DNA of 64,000 bases, taken from contig NW_024468914.1 in NCBI RefSeq assembly GCF_011745365.1, forward strand, positions 704,001 through 768,000. Reading direction: 5' to 3'. The translations under genes and the position numbers were made by a program. This document shows, in pieces, positions 23,247 through 34,887 of this stretch. The notes beneath the pieces are model-generated. The model was not told where the DNA came from, did no database searches, and was given only the letters and a program-made list of their open reading frames with translations. Source of the stretch: Cryphonectria parasitica EP155. Its lineage: Eukaryota > Ascomycota > Sordariomycetes > Diaporthales > Cryphonectriaceae. How positions within the stretch are numbered: the first letter of the stretch is position 1; every line of letters starts with the position of its first letter.

Positions 23247-23870
23247 ATGGGCAACAAAACACATCTGGGTGGCTCTGCGGAGTCTGGCCGCAAAATCGGT
23301 GTGCCGGCTGCTGCTGTGGTCTCAGGATCCTTTCTCTCAGGAAAGTCCAAGCGAATCTCACTCTTCTATGCGTCAACTTTTTCCTCGGCAATATAAAAGC
23401 CCCAAGTGAAACTAATCAAGTAAACCCCTTCAATAGGCGCAATGATGGCCCTCTCAGCTTTCGCAATCCCGGTATTTCTCGAGACAAACGACGATCCCCA
23501 GCATCTTCTCGATCAATGGGCCCGCCTCTACCACTACGGTCATATCTACATGCCAGCCATCTGTGTTGCAACGTGCGGCCTGTACGGCTACGCGGCTGCG
23601 AGCAAGAGGACCATGCACAATCCCCATTGGCACCGGTACGCGCAGGCTGCTGTGTTGACCATATCGATGGTCCCATTCACCTGGCTGGTGATCTCACCCA
23701 CCAACGACACCCTGTTTGGGCTGCGGGCCGGTGGCGTATCTGTGGAGAGCTCGGGGGTTATCCAGGCGTTGATTGTGAAATGGGCGTGGTTGCATATTAC
23801 CCGATCTTTCTCTCCTCTCTTCGGAGCTGTTCTGGGTTTCACGACGCTCCTACGCGAGATCCGCATGTAA
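23247..23870 (+). CDS. Anthrone oxygenase, DUF1772 family (HypC/GedH/AgnL2-like)
   Basis: The best model has two exons (23247-23340 and 23437-23870), 175 residues, the usual family length. Exon 1 supplies the first half of helix 1 (GVPAAAVVSGSFLSG) and exon 2 continues it (AMMALSAFAIPVFL). Further membrane segments are near MPAICVATCGLYGYA, AAVLTISMVPFTWLVI and the C-terminal FSPLFGAVLGFTTLL. The conserved WLVISPTND motif after the third helix is present. The enzyme would oxidise emodin anthrone to the anthraquinone. Odd point: the intron (23341-23436) has a good branch site ACTAATC and a TAG acceptor, but starts GAAAGT, not GTAAGT, and no GT or GC donor nearby restores the frame. A start inside exon 2 (ATG 23442) would lose part of helix 1. 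Function may therefore be impaired. Confidence 0.8.
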
Positions 23871-24582
23871 GGGCCCCCGGTGGATGTCTTAGACGGGGGG
23901 TTGATTGCTCGGTGCAATTTGTGGCCGGAGATAAGGATGGTGTGATTTATTGTCTTGGGAGAGGCTTTGAACGACAGTGTCTCATATATCCCGAGAATGT
24001 CTTACAGGAACACGACATGAATATGTGTGGTTGGGGCAAGGTAGAAAGGGTAGTGGACAGATTCTTGGCCTGTATTGTATGGGCATAGTCGCCTCAGCCG
24101 GTGGAAAAAGAGACGATGGTGCCTAAGGTGAAGGAGCATGCACTGTTCCATGGAGGCGCACACACAGAGCTGAATATGCCGAGGGCTAGCTGGCTAAGTA
24201 GGTAACGAATGTCTTAGGGTCATTGTCAGCTGATTTCATCGCTATTGACGACATGTCAATCGCCCGGTTTCTATGCACATACATTCCGTAACAGATCGTC
24301 AGTATGGTAGCATACCTATGATGATTCATGCTTACTCATTTGTACGTAGATAGCCGGCAGGTTTACTTTTTCCTCACTGACAGACGAGCATATCATAGTG
24401 ACATTGGGCTGAAACTGTTGCATTTACCACTCTACTAGATTCAAACATGAGAAGAAAATAGGGGCGAAAAAAAACAGCTGTAAAGCAAGAAGGTTTTGCT
24501 CGTCCCAAGAAAGATAAAGAAAGAGAAAGAAAAAAAAAAAGATAGGGGTACATAAACATCCAATGACTTTGTTGTTGGAAGC
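23871..24582. other. Intergenic, convergent 3' ends
   Basis: About 700 bases between the anthrone oxygenase and thioesterase stop codons. An A-rich run on the plus strand at about 24509-24542 is the only notable feature. No gene was seen. Confidence 0.5.
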
Positions 24583-25636
24583 TCAACAGATTGAAAACCA
24601 CTTCTTTACCCCGTCACGCAGTTGAAACCCAACCATGCCGTCCTCGGCCAGTTTCCGTAGAACCTCATCGATAAAGGGCTCCAAGGCCATCTTCCTCACA
24701 TCCTCAGTGATCTGAGGGCCGTACACAGCCGTCACAATCTCCTTGGTCGTGAGCCTGCTGTTCTTCACGCCGCCCTCATTGGCCTGTTTCTGCAACGCCT
24801 GCAGGACCTGCCGCTCTCGACGCACCTTTCCCGCCAGCTCACCATTTATTTTGGCGGTGAGGTCTGGGATCACCGCCCCGTGGGCCGGGTAACCTTGCTT
24901 GCAGCCGTGGGTCTGCATCTGGCGGAGAGTCGCCATCCAGATGCTGAGGTGCTCCACGGCTGCCGTGCCGTGACCCAAGACATTGTCGCCCGTGAACATG
25001 GCCTGGTCCTCGTCCAAGATGAAGCACATATGGTCGTGCGAGTGGCCCGGTGCGTGCACTGCCCGCACGGTAGCCCCCTCCACTTTGAAGACCTGCCCGT
25101 TGACGATGGGTTTCTGGGTCTTGCTCGGCGTATGCTTGTAGATGGATCCTGCGAGGTGCGGATACATGCGAATCAGGTCAGGCACACCGCCTGTGTGGTC
25201 GCCATGCCAGTGGGTAAGGAGCACAGACGAGATTGTGAAGTTGCCCTTGGACACTGCTGCTGAGATCAAGTCTGCCCAGTCTGGAATTCCCTGACCTGTG
25301 TCCACGATGAGTCGTTCTGTGCCTGTGCCAATGATGTATGTATTGGTGCCTTGGAGAGTGAACTGAGGTAGATGTGATAATTTTCAGTCAGCATGTTGAG
25401 TTTTAGAAACAGACCGTAGCCCCTCTCACCTCCCCTCGACGCAGTCAAATGATAAACAGAATCTCAAGGCCTACCTTTCCAGGATTCTGGCCAAGAACCC
25501 GAATGACGCGCGGACTGATGTGCTCTACATCTTCAAGTGGGGGCAGAAGAGTTGTCTGGCTCTCTAGGTAGTCTTCGAAAGCGCAGATGTTCAGAGCTTT
25601 GTTGATCTGGCGATAGCCTCCTTTGCCTGGAGCCAT
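24583..25636 (-). CDS. Metallo-beta-lactamase-type thioesterase (atrochrysone carboxyl-ACP TE)
   Basis: Two exons (25636-25475 and 25362-24583, 112-base intron) give 313 residues. The zinc-binding motif THWHGDHTGG (His105, His107, Asp109, His110) follows the strand LIVDTGQGIPDW. Later metal ligands are seen in APGHSHDHMCFIL and MFTGDNVLGHG. The last 60 residues form a helical tail typical of the LACTB2-like branch. Group V non-reducing PKSs lack an internal thioesterase and need a separate enzyme of this family (AptB, MdpF, ACTE) to free the polyketide from the ACP; the PKS next door indeed ends at its ACP. The two genes are divergent with about 1 kb between them. Confidence 0.93.
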
Positions 25637-26680
25637 TCTGACACGATGTTGGAGACCTGAAAGTGAATGACCGAGCTTGTCTGGTAAGGGAGGAGGGCCA
25701 CAACCTCTCGAAGAAGACCAGGAGGACGAAAACTCTCGCACCTGGAGATAAAGCTCACAGGCATCCTAGACGTCCTAGATTTCCTGACTTGGCTTGTCGC
25801 TTCGAGTTACCCCCGTTAAACAAAGGCGTCCTGCGGGTCTAAGACTCAAAACAGTCAACGCGCAGGTCTCGCAAGCCGTGCCTCATCATGATCCGAAGCT
25901 GAGAACCTGCATGCACCCCGTCCCGAGTCTATTCCCGCCCACGGGATATTGTCACGGTATGGCTGACTATGTGGATACTGCAGTCCCCGTATTATCGATT
26001 TCCAGCCCCGAGGCTCAGCTTTTCTAGCCTGACAAGGACGAGATAAGCTTTCTTCCGTGTTGTACACACGGCGGTCGTCCATTAACAATCCGGATGAATC
26101 ATGGAGAGGACATGGCTGGATCTGGATTAGTGCTTGGATTACCATTTCTTTCTCAAAATGTCGGTCTAGTCTAGGCGGCCGGGATCTTGTTGGCATAATC
26201 CCATCATCTCACTCGGGGCTGACGCCGACGTACTCCGAGATAGACATACCGTTTGTTGTAACTGCCATGGACAAGGGAAAAGGAAGAAACCAGAACCTCG
26301 GGTTATTGGAGAAGTTCTAGAACAGGTTTTGATGCAACGTGATCCTGACAAGATAACAATATCCGATTTCAGCCCTCGGAGGAAGTCAAGGTGTCAAGGA
26401 GGCAGTCAATCTTCCGTGGGTTGTGTAAGAGCTATTGTGTCTGAATAGGTTCGAAGAGGCGGGAGAAGTAACAAAGATAGCAGCCAAGGCACTAGGCTTG
26501 TGGTTCTGTTGAGACGAAACATTATTATCACACGCGTTCATGCTAATAAGGTTCATTGAAAGTCTCAGTGTTTTCCGTGCTCATGCAGTAGTTTACCTCC
26601 TGCTCTCACCGTCCTGCACAGGTGTCAATATTCTATTATTCTTCCTGTTCACCTTGACGTTGCTCCATATCACCATCAAT
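25637..26680. promoter_or_regulatory. Divergent promoter region, thioesterase / PKS
   Basis: About 1.04 kb that must hold the promoters of both genes. An in-frame ATG at 26540 upstream of the chosen PKS start would add a hydrophobic leader and is unlikely. No perfect TCG(N5)CGA was found; the nearest partial sites are TCG(N3)CGA near 25799 and TCG(N5)CGT near 25868. Confidence 0.6.
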
Positions 26681-29600
26681 ATGGAGTGGGACGGGGATCG
26701 CAACGCGGTGGATGAGCTGTCCACCTCGGCAACACCTTCGACCAGCGAGTCTCTGGTTGAGCCCGGCAAGATGAAGCTGGCTTACTTTGGCAACGAGTTT
26801 CCTCATGACGATCTGAAAGACACCTTCCGCCGTCTTTATGAGCACAGCAAAGACAGACGGCACCCTCTGCTGGCGAGATTCATTCAGGAGGCCACCTTGG
26901 CCGTGCAGGAAGAGGTTCGCCTGCTACCAGCCACGCTGCGAGCCTTGTTTCAGCCTTTCGAGACCGTCTTCAACCTCGTCGACCAGACTGGGCTGAGGAC
27001 CGGGCCCCTGGGTGGTTCCATTGATGGCATGTTGCTCTGTGCTGTGCAACTGGCCACATTCGTCGGGTATGTTTGTCTGATGAATTCATTTATTATATGA
27101 CACAAGATGTCTTCTTGACTCTTCTCCTTTTCCTTTCACCTTTCTATTTCCCTCCTTTTTATATATCAGATAAATGAAAAGGTCACTACTGATATTCTTT
27201 TGACCCCCATCAGATACTATGAGAACAATGTGGACGACAAGTTCGACTTTCACGGCGGGGATGCTTGTCTGGCAGGAATAGGAACCGGCATTCTCTCCAC
27301 GGCTGCTGTGTCTCTGTCTCCAACATTGGCTGATGTGCCAGCTGCTGGCGCCGAGGTCATTCGTGTGGCCTTCAGGGTCGGCATTGTGGTCAACGAGGTG
27401 TCGCAGAACTTGCAACCAAGCCCCATCGATGGCGGCCAGGGCGACAGCTGGGCCTACGTGGTGCCAGATACCACGGCTGAGGAAGTCCAACGTGAACTTG
27501 ACGCCATACACAAAGCAGATGTGAGTCTGGTCTCCTGCTCCCTTGAAATTGGCATGAATGATTGTAATCAATGATCACTGAAGACTGACTTGACAATCAT
27601 TTTAGTCCACCCCAGGGCCCAGCAAGCTTTTCATCAGCGCTCTCAGCCGTACATCAGTCACAATCAGTGGCCCCCCAGCGCGACTGAAGCACGTCTTTCT
27701 CGCGTCTGACTTCTTCCGTGACCGCAAATCTGTTGCGCTCCCTGTATATGGCGGCCTGTGCCACGCCCCTCATGTCTACAACAAGAACCACGTAGACCGT
27801 GTTGTCCACGTCCACGCCATCGACACCATGGACCCAAAATTCGTTCCGCGTGTGCCCGTCTACTCGGTCAGCACAGGAAGACCCTTTCCAGCCAAGACGG
27901 CCAGCGGCCTGTTCCACAACATGATCGAAGAGATTCTCCTGCACGACATCAAGTGGGATAGCGTCATCCAGGGTGTGCTGGGCCAAGCCAAGGGCAGCGC
28001 CGTGTCTGAGTTCTGGTTGTACATGTTCCGCACCTCGCTGCCTGCGCGCGACCTCATCTCGGCCGCCACCGCCGAGTCCCAGCAGTTCAAGATTAGGACC
28101 AAAGATGTCATGCAGTGGATCTCAAAGCCAGATGCTGTGCCACGCGGCCCGAGCGGCACGCAGCAGGCCAAGATTGCCATCGTAGGCATGGCCTGCAGAA
28201 TGCCCGGCGGCGCAACTGATACCGAAAAGTTCTGGGACATTCTGGACCAAGGTTTGGATATTCACCAGAAGATTCCGGCCGATCGGTTTGACGTGGACTC
28301 TCATTTTGATCCGACTGGGAAACGGATGAACACGAGTATCACGCCCTACGGGTGCTTCATCGACGAGCCAGGCCTGTTTGATGCTCCGTTCTTCAACATG
28401 TCCCCTCGTGAAGCCCTTCAGACAGACCCTATGCAGAGGCTCGCACTCGTGACAGCGTATGAAGCTCTGGAACGGTCTGGATATGTGGCCAACCGCACGG
28501 CATCTACGGATTTGCACCGTATTGGTACATTCTACGGCCAAGCATCTGATGACTACCGCGAGGTCAACACAGCCCAGGAAATTGGCACCTACTTCATCAC
28601 CGGTGGGTGTCGAGCCTTTGGGCCGGGGAGGATCAACTACTTTTTCAAGTTTTCTGGTCCTAGCTACAGCATCGACACGGCTTGTTCCTCTGGACTGGCG
28701 ACTATTCACGTAAGTTACCCTGACTCAACAAGACTACCATCATGATATCGAAAAGCTGGCTAACAACGATTTACATAATTCTAGATTGCCTGCAACTCGC
28801 TCTGGAACGGTGATACCGACATGGCAGTAGCTGGAGGCATGAACGTCCTGACCAACTCTGACGCCTTTGCCGGTCTTAGCAACGGCCACTTCCTGTCCAA
28901 AACACCCAATGCTTGCAAGACATGGGACTGTGAGGCCGATGGTTACTGTCGCGCAGACGGTGTGGCCTCGGTCATCCTCAAACGCCTCGAGGACGCAGAA
29001 GCCGACAACGACAACATCCTGGGCGTCATTCTGGCCGCTGGTACAAACCACTCGGCCGAGGCTGTATCTATTACGCACCCTCATGCAGGCCACCAGGGAG
29101 ACCTGACCAGACAGATCCTCGACCAGGCTGCTGTCGACCCCCTGAACGTAAGCTATGTGGAGATGCACGGCACTGGCACCCAAGCAGGCGATGCACAGGA
29201 GATCCAGTCTGTGACAGATGTGTTCGCGCCCATCACGGGCACCAAACGCCGGAGCCCCAAACAGCCTCTTCACATTGGGGCTGTCAAGGCGAATGTGGGC
29301 CATGGTGAGGCCGTCGCAGGTACCACAGCGCTCCTCAAAGTCCTGCTCATGCTGGAGAAGGAGACGATTCCACCGCACGTGGGCATCAAGAACTCCATCA
29401 ACCCAGGATTCCCCAAGGACCTTGAGAAGAGAAACCTGCACATTCCATACGAGAAGACGCCATGGCCTCGTGTTGCTGACAAGAAGCGGATTGCTGTTGT
29501 GAACAACTTCAGTGCTGCGGGAGGCAATACGAGTATTGTCATTGAGGAAGCGCCAGCTCGAAGAGTCATTGATGATCAGGAGCTGATGGCTGCGGATTCT

Positions 29601-32600
29601 CGTCCCAACCACGTTGTGGCCGTGTCGGCTAAGAGCAAAGTTTCCCTGAAGGGCAATCTTCGACGGCTCATTGCATACCTGGAGGCAAACCCAAATGTGT
29701 CACTGCCAAACCTGGCTTACACAACAACAGCAAGGAAGTATCACCACAACCATCGCCTGGCGGTGGCCACCTCAGATGTCAACCATCTGAAACGACAGCT
29801 CAACTCCTACCTCGATAATGCAGACACACACAAGCCCATCCCAGCCACTGGCGCCCCCTCGGTGGCCTTCGCCTTCACAGGCCAGGGAGCGTCACACAGA
29901 TCCATGAACCTGGAGCTCCTCGAGTCCCCTGCCTTCAAGTCCCAGCTGCTCCACCTCGATGCCCTCTGCCAGTCGCAAGGCTTCCCCTCTATCATGCCAG
30001 CCCTCGACGGCACCTATCCTCAGGACCACAACCACTCCCCTGTCGTCACACAGCTCGCCCTAGTCTGCACCGAGATCGCCCTGGCCAAGTACTGGGACTC
30101 GCTCGGCGTAAGGCCAGACGTTGTCGTCGGCCACAGCCTGGGCGAGTATGCCGCCCTCCACGTTGCTGGTGTCCTCTCGGCGGCAGACACGATCTTCCTG
30201 GTGGGCCAGCGCGCCACTATGCTCGAGAAGAAGTGCAAGATTGGGAGCCACAAGATGCTGGCTGTGCGTGCCGCTGTGGACGAGGTGCGGGCGCGGGCGG
30301 ATGCCACTGGAAAGCCGTACGAGGTGGCTTGTATCAATGGGCCCAAGGATACGGTGCTGAGCGGTGCAGCCCAGGATATCGATGCCCTGGCTGAGAAGCT
30401 CGAGAAGTCTGGCCTCAAGTGTGTCCCTCTCGATGTGGCGTTTGCCTTCCACTCGTCCCAGACAGATCCCATCCTGGACGAGCTGGAAGATGTGGCGCGG
30501 ACAGGGGTTCTTTTCCAGCCGCCCCGGCTCCCGATCATCTCGCCGCTCCTGGGCAAGGTGATCTTTGACGAGAAGACCGTCAATGCAAAGTACATCCGCC
30601 GCGGGACCAGGGAGACTGTCAACTTCCTGGGCGCCGTCGAGACAGCCCAGAGGATCTCGACAATCGACGAGAGCATGGCGTGGATCGAGATTGGTCCTCA
30701 CCCGGTGTGCGTCGGGTTCACCAAGTCGATCCTCTCGTCTGTCAATGCTGCTGTGCCTTCTCTGCGCCGTGGCGAGAACAACTGGCAGACCATCTCCCAG
30801 AGCCTCGTGACTCTGCACGCTGTTGGCGTCCAGGTCGGCTGGAACGAGTTCCACAGGCCTTTCGAGGGTGGCCTCAGGCTGTTGGACCTGCCCACGTATG
30901 CGTGGAACGATAAGACGCATTGGCTCCAGTACAATGGCGACTGGGCACTGACCAAGGGCAACACCTTTTATGACGAGGAGAAGAAGGCTGCTGCTGCTAC
31001 TGCTGCTGCTGCGGCCGGTGTAAACTCTCCTTCTTCTGCTCTGGGTCTGGCGGCAGCGCCTGTCTCGGGCCTGCGGACTTCGCTTGTCCACCGTGTTGTG
31101 GAAGAAACCTTCTCTGGCTCGGCAGGGAGGGTTGTTGTGCAGTCGAACATGGTGCAGGCCGATTTTCTGGCAGCTGCATGGGGTCACAAGATGAATAATG
31201 CTGGCGTGGTGACATCTGTAAGTGACATTCTTGCTGCTCCGAAGGTTGTGGTGTTTTGCTTTTCCTTTTTTGTCTTCGTTTTCTTCTCTATTTTGTTTCA
31301 GTCCTTTTATACTAACCAACATTTCCACCTCCAGTCTATTCATGCGGATATATGCTGGACGCTCGGAAAATACCTTGCCGAGAAACTCCAGCCCAAAACC
31401 AAGGCCGACGTCCAGAGCATGAACATCAACAACCTCAGCGTCCGTGAGGGTTTGGTCGCGCAAAAGAACACCACCGTGCCCCAGCTGATCCAGATCACCA
31501 TCACCACGACAGACATTGCCTCGGGCAGGGCGCACCTCGAGTGGCACAACGTCGCCAACGACGGCCTCTCTCTCATCGAAGAGGAGCCCGTCGTGACGGC
31601 TGAGCTCATCTACGGCAGCGCGGCAGACTGGCTGTCGAGCTGGATCCCGACGCACCACCTCATCCAGGGCCGCATCGAGGCCCTCACCCAGCTCGCAGAA
31701 CAGGGCGTGGCCAACCGTCTGTCGCACAGCATGGCCTACCTCCTCTTCGCCAACAACCTCGTCGACTACGCCGACAAGTACCGCGGCATGCAGTCCGTCG
31801 TCATGCACGGGCTCGAGGCGTACGCCGACGTGACGCTCAAGTCTGGCGACACAGGCGGCGTGTGGACGGTGCCGCCGTTCTTCGTGGACAGCGTGTGCCA
31901 TCTCGCAGGACTCGTCATGAACGTCTCGGACGCCGTCGACACCAGGAACAACTTCTGCGTGACCCCCGGCTGGAGCTCGCTCCGCATGGCGCGCCCACTG
32001 GTCCCTGGCGGCCGGTACAGGTCGTACGTCAAGATGATCCCGACGGCTGAGGATCCTGCCATTTATTTTGGAGACGTGTATGTGCTGCAGGGCGACGAGA
32101 TCATCGGTGTCATGCAGGCCATGAAGTTTAGGCGGTATCCTCGGGTGCTGCTGAACCGTTTCTTCTCGGCTGTGGATGTCAAGAATGCTGCGACGGGCAG
32201 TGTGGCTCTTGCAAGCAGCGCGACCGTTACTCAGACGGCCAGACCTGCTGGTGCACAAGCTGTGTTGGCTGCTGCGTCGTCTTCCCCTGTTGCACCAGCT
32301 GCTGTCACGACAGCACAGCCTACGCCAGCAGCACCTGTTGTTGTGGCAAAGGAAGAGCCTCCTCGGCCCAAGAAGGAGGTTGAGAAGCCAGCTGCCCCTC
32401 CTGCTGCTGCTGCTGCTGCTGCTGCCGCCGCCGCCGCCCCAGATGACAGCATCACCACCAAGGCCATGGCTCTCGTGGCTACAGAGGCAGGTCTCCAGCT
32501 GGCTGATCTGCAGGACGACGAGAGCTTCGCCAACCTGGGCGTCGACAGTCTGATGAGTCTGGTTATCGCCGAGAAGATGCGTGAGCAGCTCAGCGTCACT

Positions 32601-32675
32601 GTCAGCGGAAGCTTGTTCCTCGAGTATCCGACCGTCGGTGATCTGCGCGCATGGTTGCTTGAATACTATGGATAA
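26681..32675 (+). CDS. Non-reducing polyketide synthase, SAT-KS-AT-PT-ACP, group V type
   Basis: Five exons (26681-27066, 27214-27520, 27606-28709, 28785-31217, 31335-32675) give 1856 residues. SAT about 15-370, opening with [22 protein letters not shown] about 419-845 with Cys591 (DTACSSG), His727 (EMHGTGT) and His772 (NVGHGEA). AT about 959-1290 with Ser1050 (GHSLGEY). Product-template domain about 1363-1690 with the catalytic pair His1400 (GHKMN) and Asp1595 ([11 protein letters not shown]). An Ala/Pro-rich linker with an Ala run follows, then one ACP with Ser1815 (GVDSLMS), and the protein ends there. The lack of a thioesterase, and the discrete MBL thioesterase, decarboxylase and anthrone oxygenase beside it, point to atrochrysone carboxylic acid synthase (AptA/MdpG/ACAS relatives). 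The SAT nucleophile motif reads GIGTG, without the Cys of the usual GxCxG. Confidence 0.95.
32400..32439 (+). repeat. Trinucleotide run coding for poly-Ala in the PKS linker
   Basis: GCT/GCC repeats code for about a dozen Ala between the PT and ACP domains. Such runs change length easily by slippage; here they lie in a flexible linker, so length change is probably tolerated. Confidence 0.85.
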
Positions 32676-33015
32676 GAAGGCAAGTATTGTGTTCAAGTTG
32701 GTGTCGTTGCTGTTGCTTGGTACAAGAGACGAATGGGGTGATTGTCAGGTCGGGATCAAGTCAGGCTAGGGCGAGAAGCAAACACACACGGTTGATGTAA
32801 GATGATTGGTATTTCAGGGTTCTTGACGGTCTTGTCTCCTTTGTGAGTCCTTACTTTGTGTCGATCGATGGATCCAAGTGGATTCGTGTTATCTTGAACA
32901 CGAACCAGGACGGATGAAGAGTGTGTCAGTATTACAAGCAAAGTCATATTAGTCTTTTCCATAATCACATCAAGTCTACATTCGGCTGTAAGAACACAAA
33001 TACAACTCTGGCCAT
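32676..33015. other. Intergenic between convergent PKS and MFS genes
   Basis: A 340-base stretch that holds the 3' untranslated regions of both genes. Nothing else was seen. Confidence 0.5.
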
Positions 33016-34887
33016 TTACGCAGTCGTGAACCCAAGTGGGCCAGCCCAAACCCTCATCCTCTTGCCAAACACAATCAACACAATCACAATCCCAAACGCA
33101 GCCGTGCAGATGGCCGCCTGGATCCCAAAGCTCACCTTGGGCCCAGACGCCTCGGCCCATGTGACCTGGAAATACGAGATGATAAACCCGCCCAGCGTGC
33201 GCGCGTTGTTGAGATGGGCCGACACCTCGCCGCTGGCCTCCGGGTAGCAGTCGAGCGCGTACGAGGAGACGGCGACGGTGGTAATCATGATGCCGTAGAC
33301 GTACAGGCCCCAGGACACGGACAGGGCCATGAAGTGCCAGGCGTTCTGCAGGGCCTGCCCCACCAGCACAAGCCCGACAGCCATGAGCGGGATGGAGAAG
33401 AAGATGGCGCGCAGCCGGACCTCGGGCTCGAAGTGGCCCTTGTGGGTGCGGATGTAGTGTTTGGCGAGCAGGTCGTGGAGCCAGTGGCCTGTGATCTCGC
33501 CGAGGAGGACGGCAACGACGGGAGTGAAATAGAAATACCCGATCTGCAGAGGGCCAAAGTTGTAGAGCGGCGTCAGGAAGATGGACAGGGTCGTGTTGAT
33601 GCCGACGACCCAGGCGAACGTGAGCAAGTAGTACGTGGCGGAGAGCAAGACGGTTGGCTTCGTCAGCACTTTGACCACTCGCATACAGGCGGCGCCAAAC
33701 GAGTTGCGGAGATGGCGCGAGCGGAACTGCGATATACCAACAATACGAGAGATGCGAGATCCACGAGGCGGTTGGGCCGAGGCTGGAATGCGACGATCGT
33801 AGTAGGTCTCGTCGACGACGAGGGCGGCGAGGATCAGTACGAGGGCGGTTTCTGCAGTGTAGACCCAGAAGGGAGTGGGCCAGGGCTTGTAGGCGATCAT
33901 AAAAGCCGCGAGAAGTGGACCCATATAAGGTGACATGATGAAGAAGGAACTGGATAGCATTGTTGTCAGTTTGGGAGCCTGGGAGTCTTGTTGAACAGAA
34001 TCTTGAAAGTAGAAACAGATGGAGTGGCTGCACTTACGCCCAGATATTGATTTTTCTTGGCCTTTGATGGAAAAAGAACATGTCCTGGATGAACATCATT
34101 CCACCGCCTTGAGCCACTGTCGAGAAGAATCCGTTGAGGATGCGAGCGGCGCAGAACGAGTTGAAAGATGTGGCAGCCGCACACCACGCAGCTGTTCCTG
34201 TGGCGATCACGAGAAACCAGAAAAGCACAGGCAAGCGTCCAAAAAAGGCGGCAAACATGACAGCTGTGAAAAGAACAAGACGTTAGTATCAGTCCTTCCT
34301 GATGTCCACGTCTGGTGTGTATATGGACACAATGTTGATGGTTTGGTTTGGCTTACCAAAGACGCCACCAGCACCCAGCATGAAGACATTTCCAGCTTGC
34401 GAATGGTTCACTTCATCAGCAGTCATGCCCCATTGCCTGTTCACTGTTGATTAGCCTCTCGGTCGACTCTTCATCAATCTTGCAAGCCAACTAGCAATAT
34501 CATTATCATGTCGAGACGGGGTTCAACATACGCAGCCTGCAGTTCCAAAGTAACAGCACCCGTGGCACTGCCGTAGTCTGGCAGGAAAGCCGCTGCAGCG
34601 ATCACAAACAAGATGGCATGCTTCTTCTTCCAGCTCCAGTTCAGCGGGTCGCGGGGGTCGTCGCTCGGCTGTGGGATGAGTCGGGTGTGCCCATCCTCCG
34701 CTAGCTTGATGCCTGCTCCTCCACCCTCGGAGTCATCGATGATGTAGCCTTCATCCTCGCGGAACTCGTGGAGACCGTTGGTGCCAGTCTTGTTCAGGCC
34801 TCTGCCAGCTCCTGGCGCATCTGCATTCTCCAGGTCTCTCACGGATGGAGCCTGGGACTCGACATCTGTCTTCTCTCCAGTTGCCAT
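33016..34887 (-). CDS. MFS transporter, DHA1-like
   Basis: Four exons (34887-34532, 34436-34357, 34263-34038, 33949-33016; introns of 95, 93 and 88 bases) give 531 residues. An acidic cytosolic N-terminus of about 80 residues is followed by DDPRDPLNWSWKKKHAI, the usual entry to helix 1 of fungal DHA1-like pumps. Then come VNHSQAGNVFMLGAGGVF, FFGRLPVLFW (motif A region), AARILNGFFSTVAQGGGMMFI (motif B) and SPYMGPLLAAFMI (motif C). The second half has six more hydrophobic segments with a loop of about 90 residues after helix 6. The ATG at 34887 is used because the frame upstream opens only with TTG. The gene converges on the PKS and is likely a second exporter, for the product or for an unrelated compound. 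Confidence 0.88.

Noticed and set aside
13162..26680. AflR operators TCG(N5)CGA in cluster promoters
   Set aside because: Reading by eye in the main intergenic regions found no perfect N5 site; only N6, N4 or N3 variants. A computed motif search is needed to be sure.
30060..32696. 878-codon open frame on the minus strand opposite the PKS
   Set aside because: It mirrors a GC-rich, strongly biased coding region; the plus strand has all PKS motifs and splice sites. The antisense translation is Arg/His-rich without domains.
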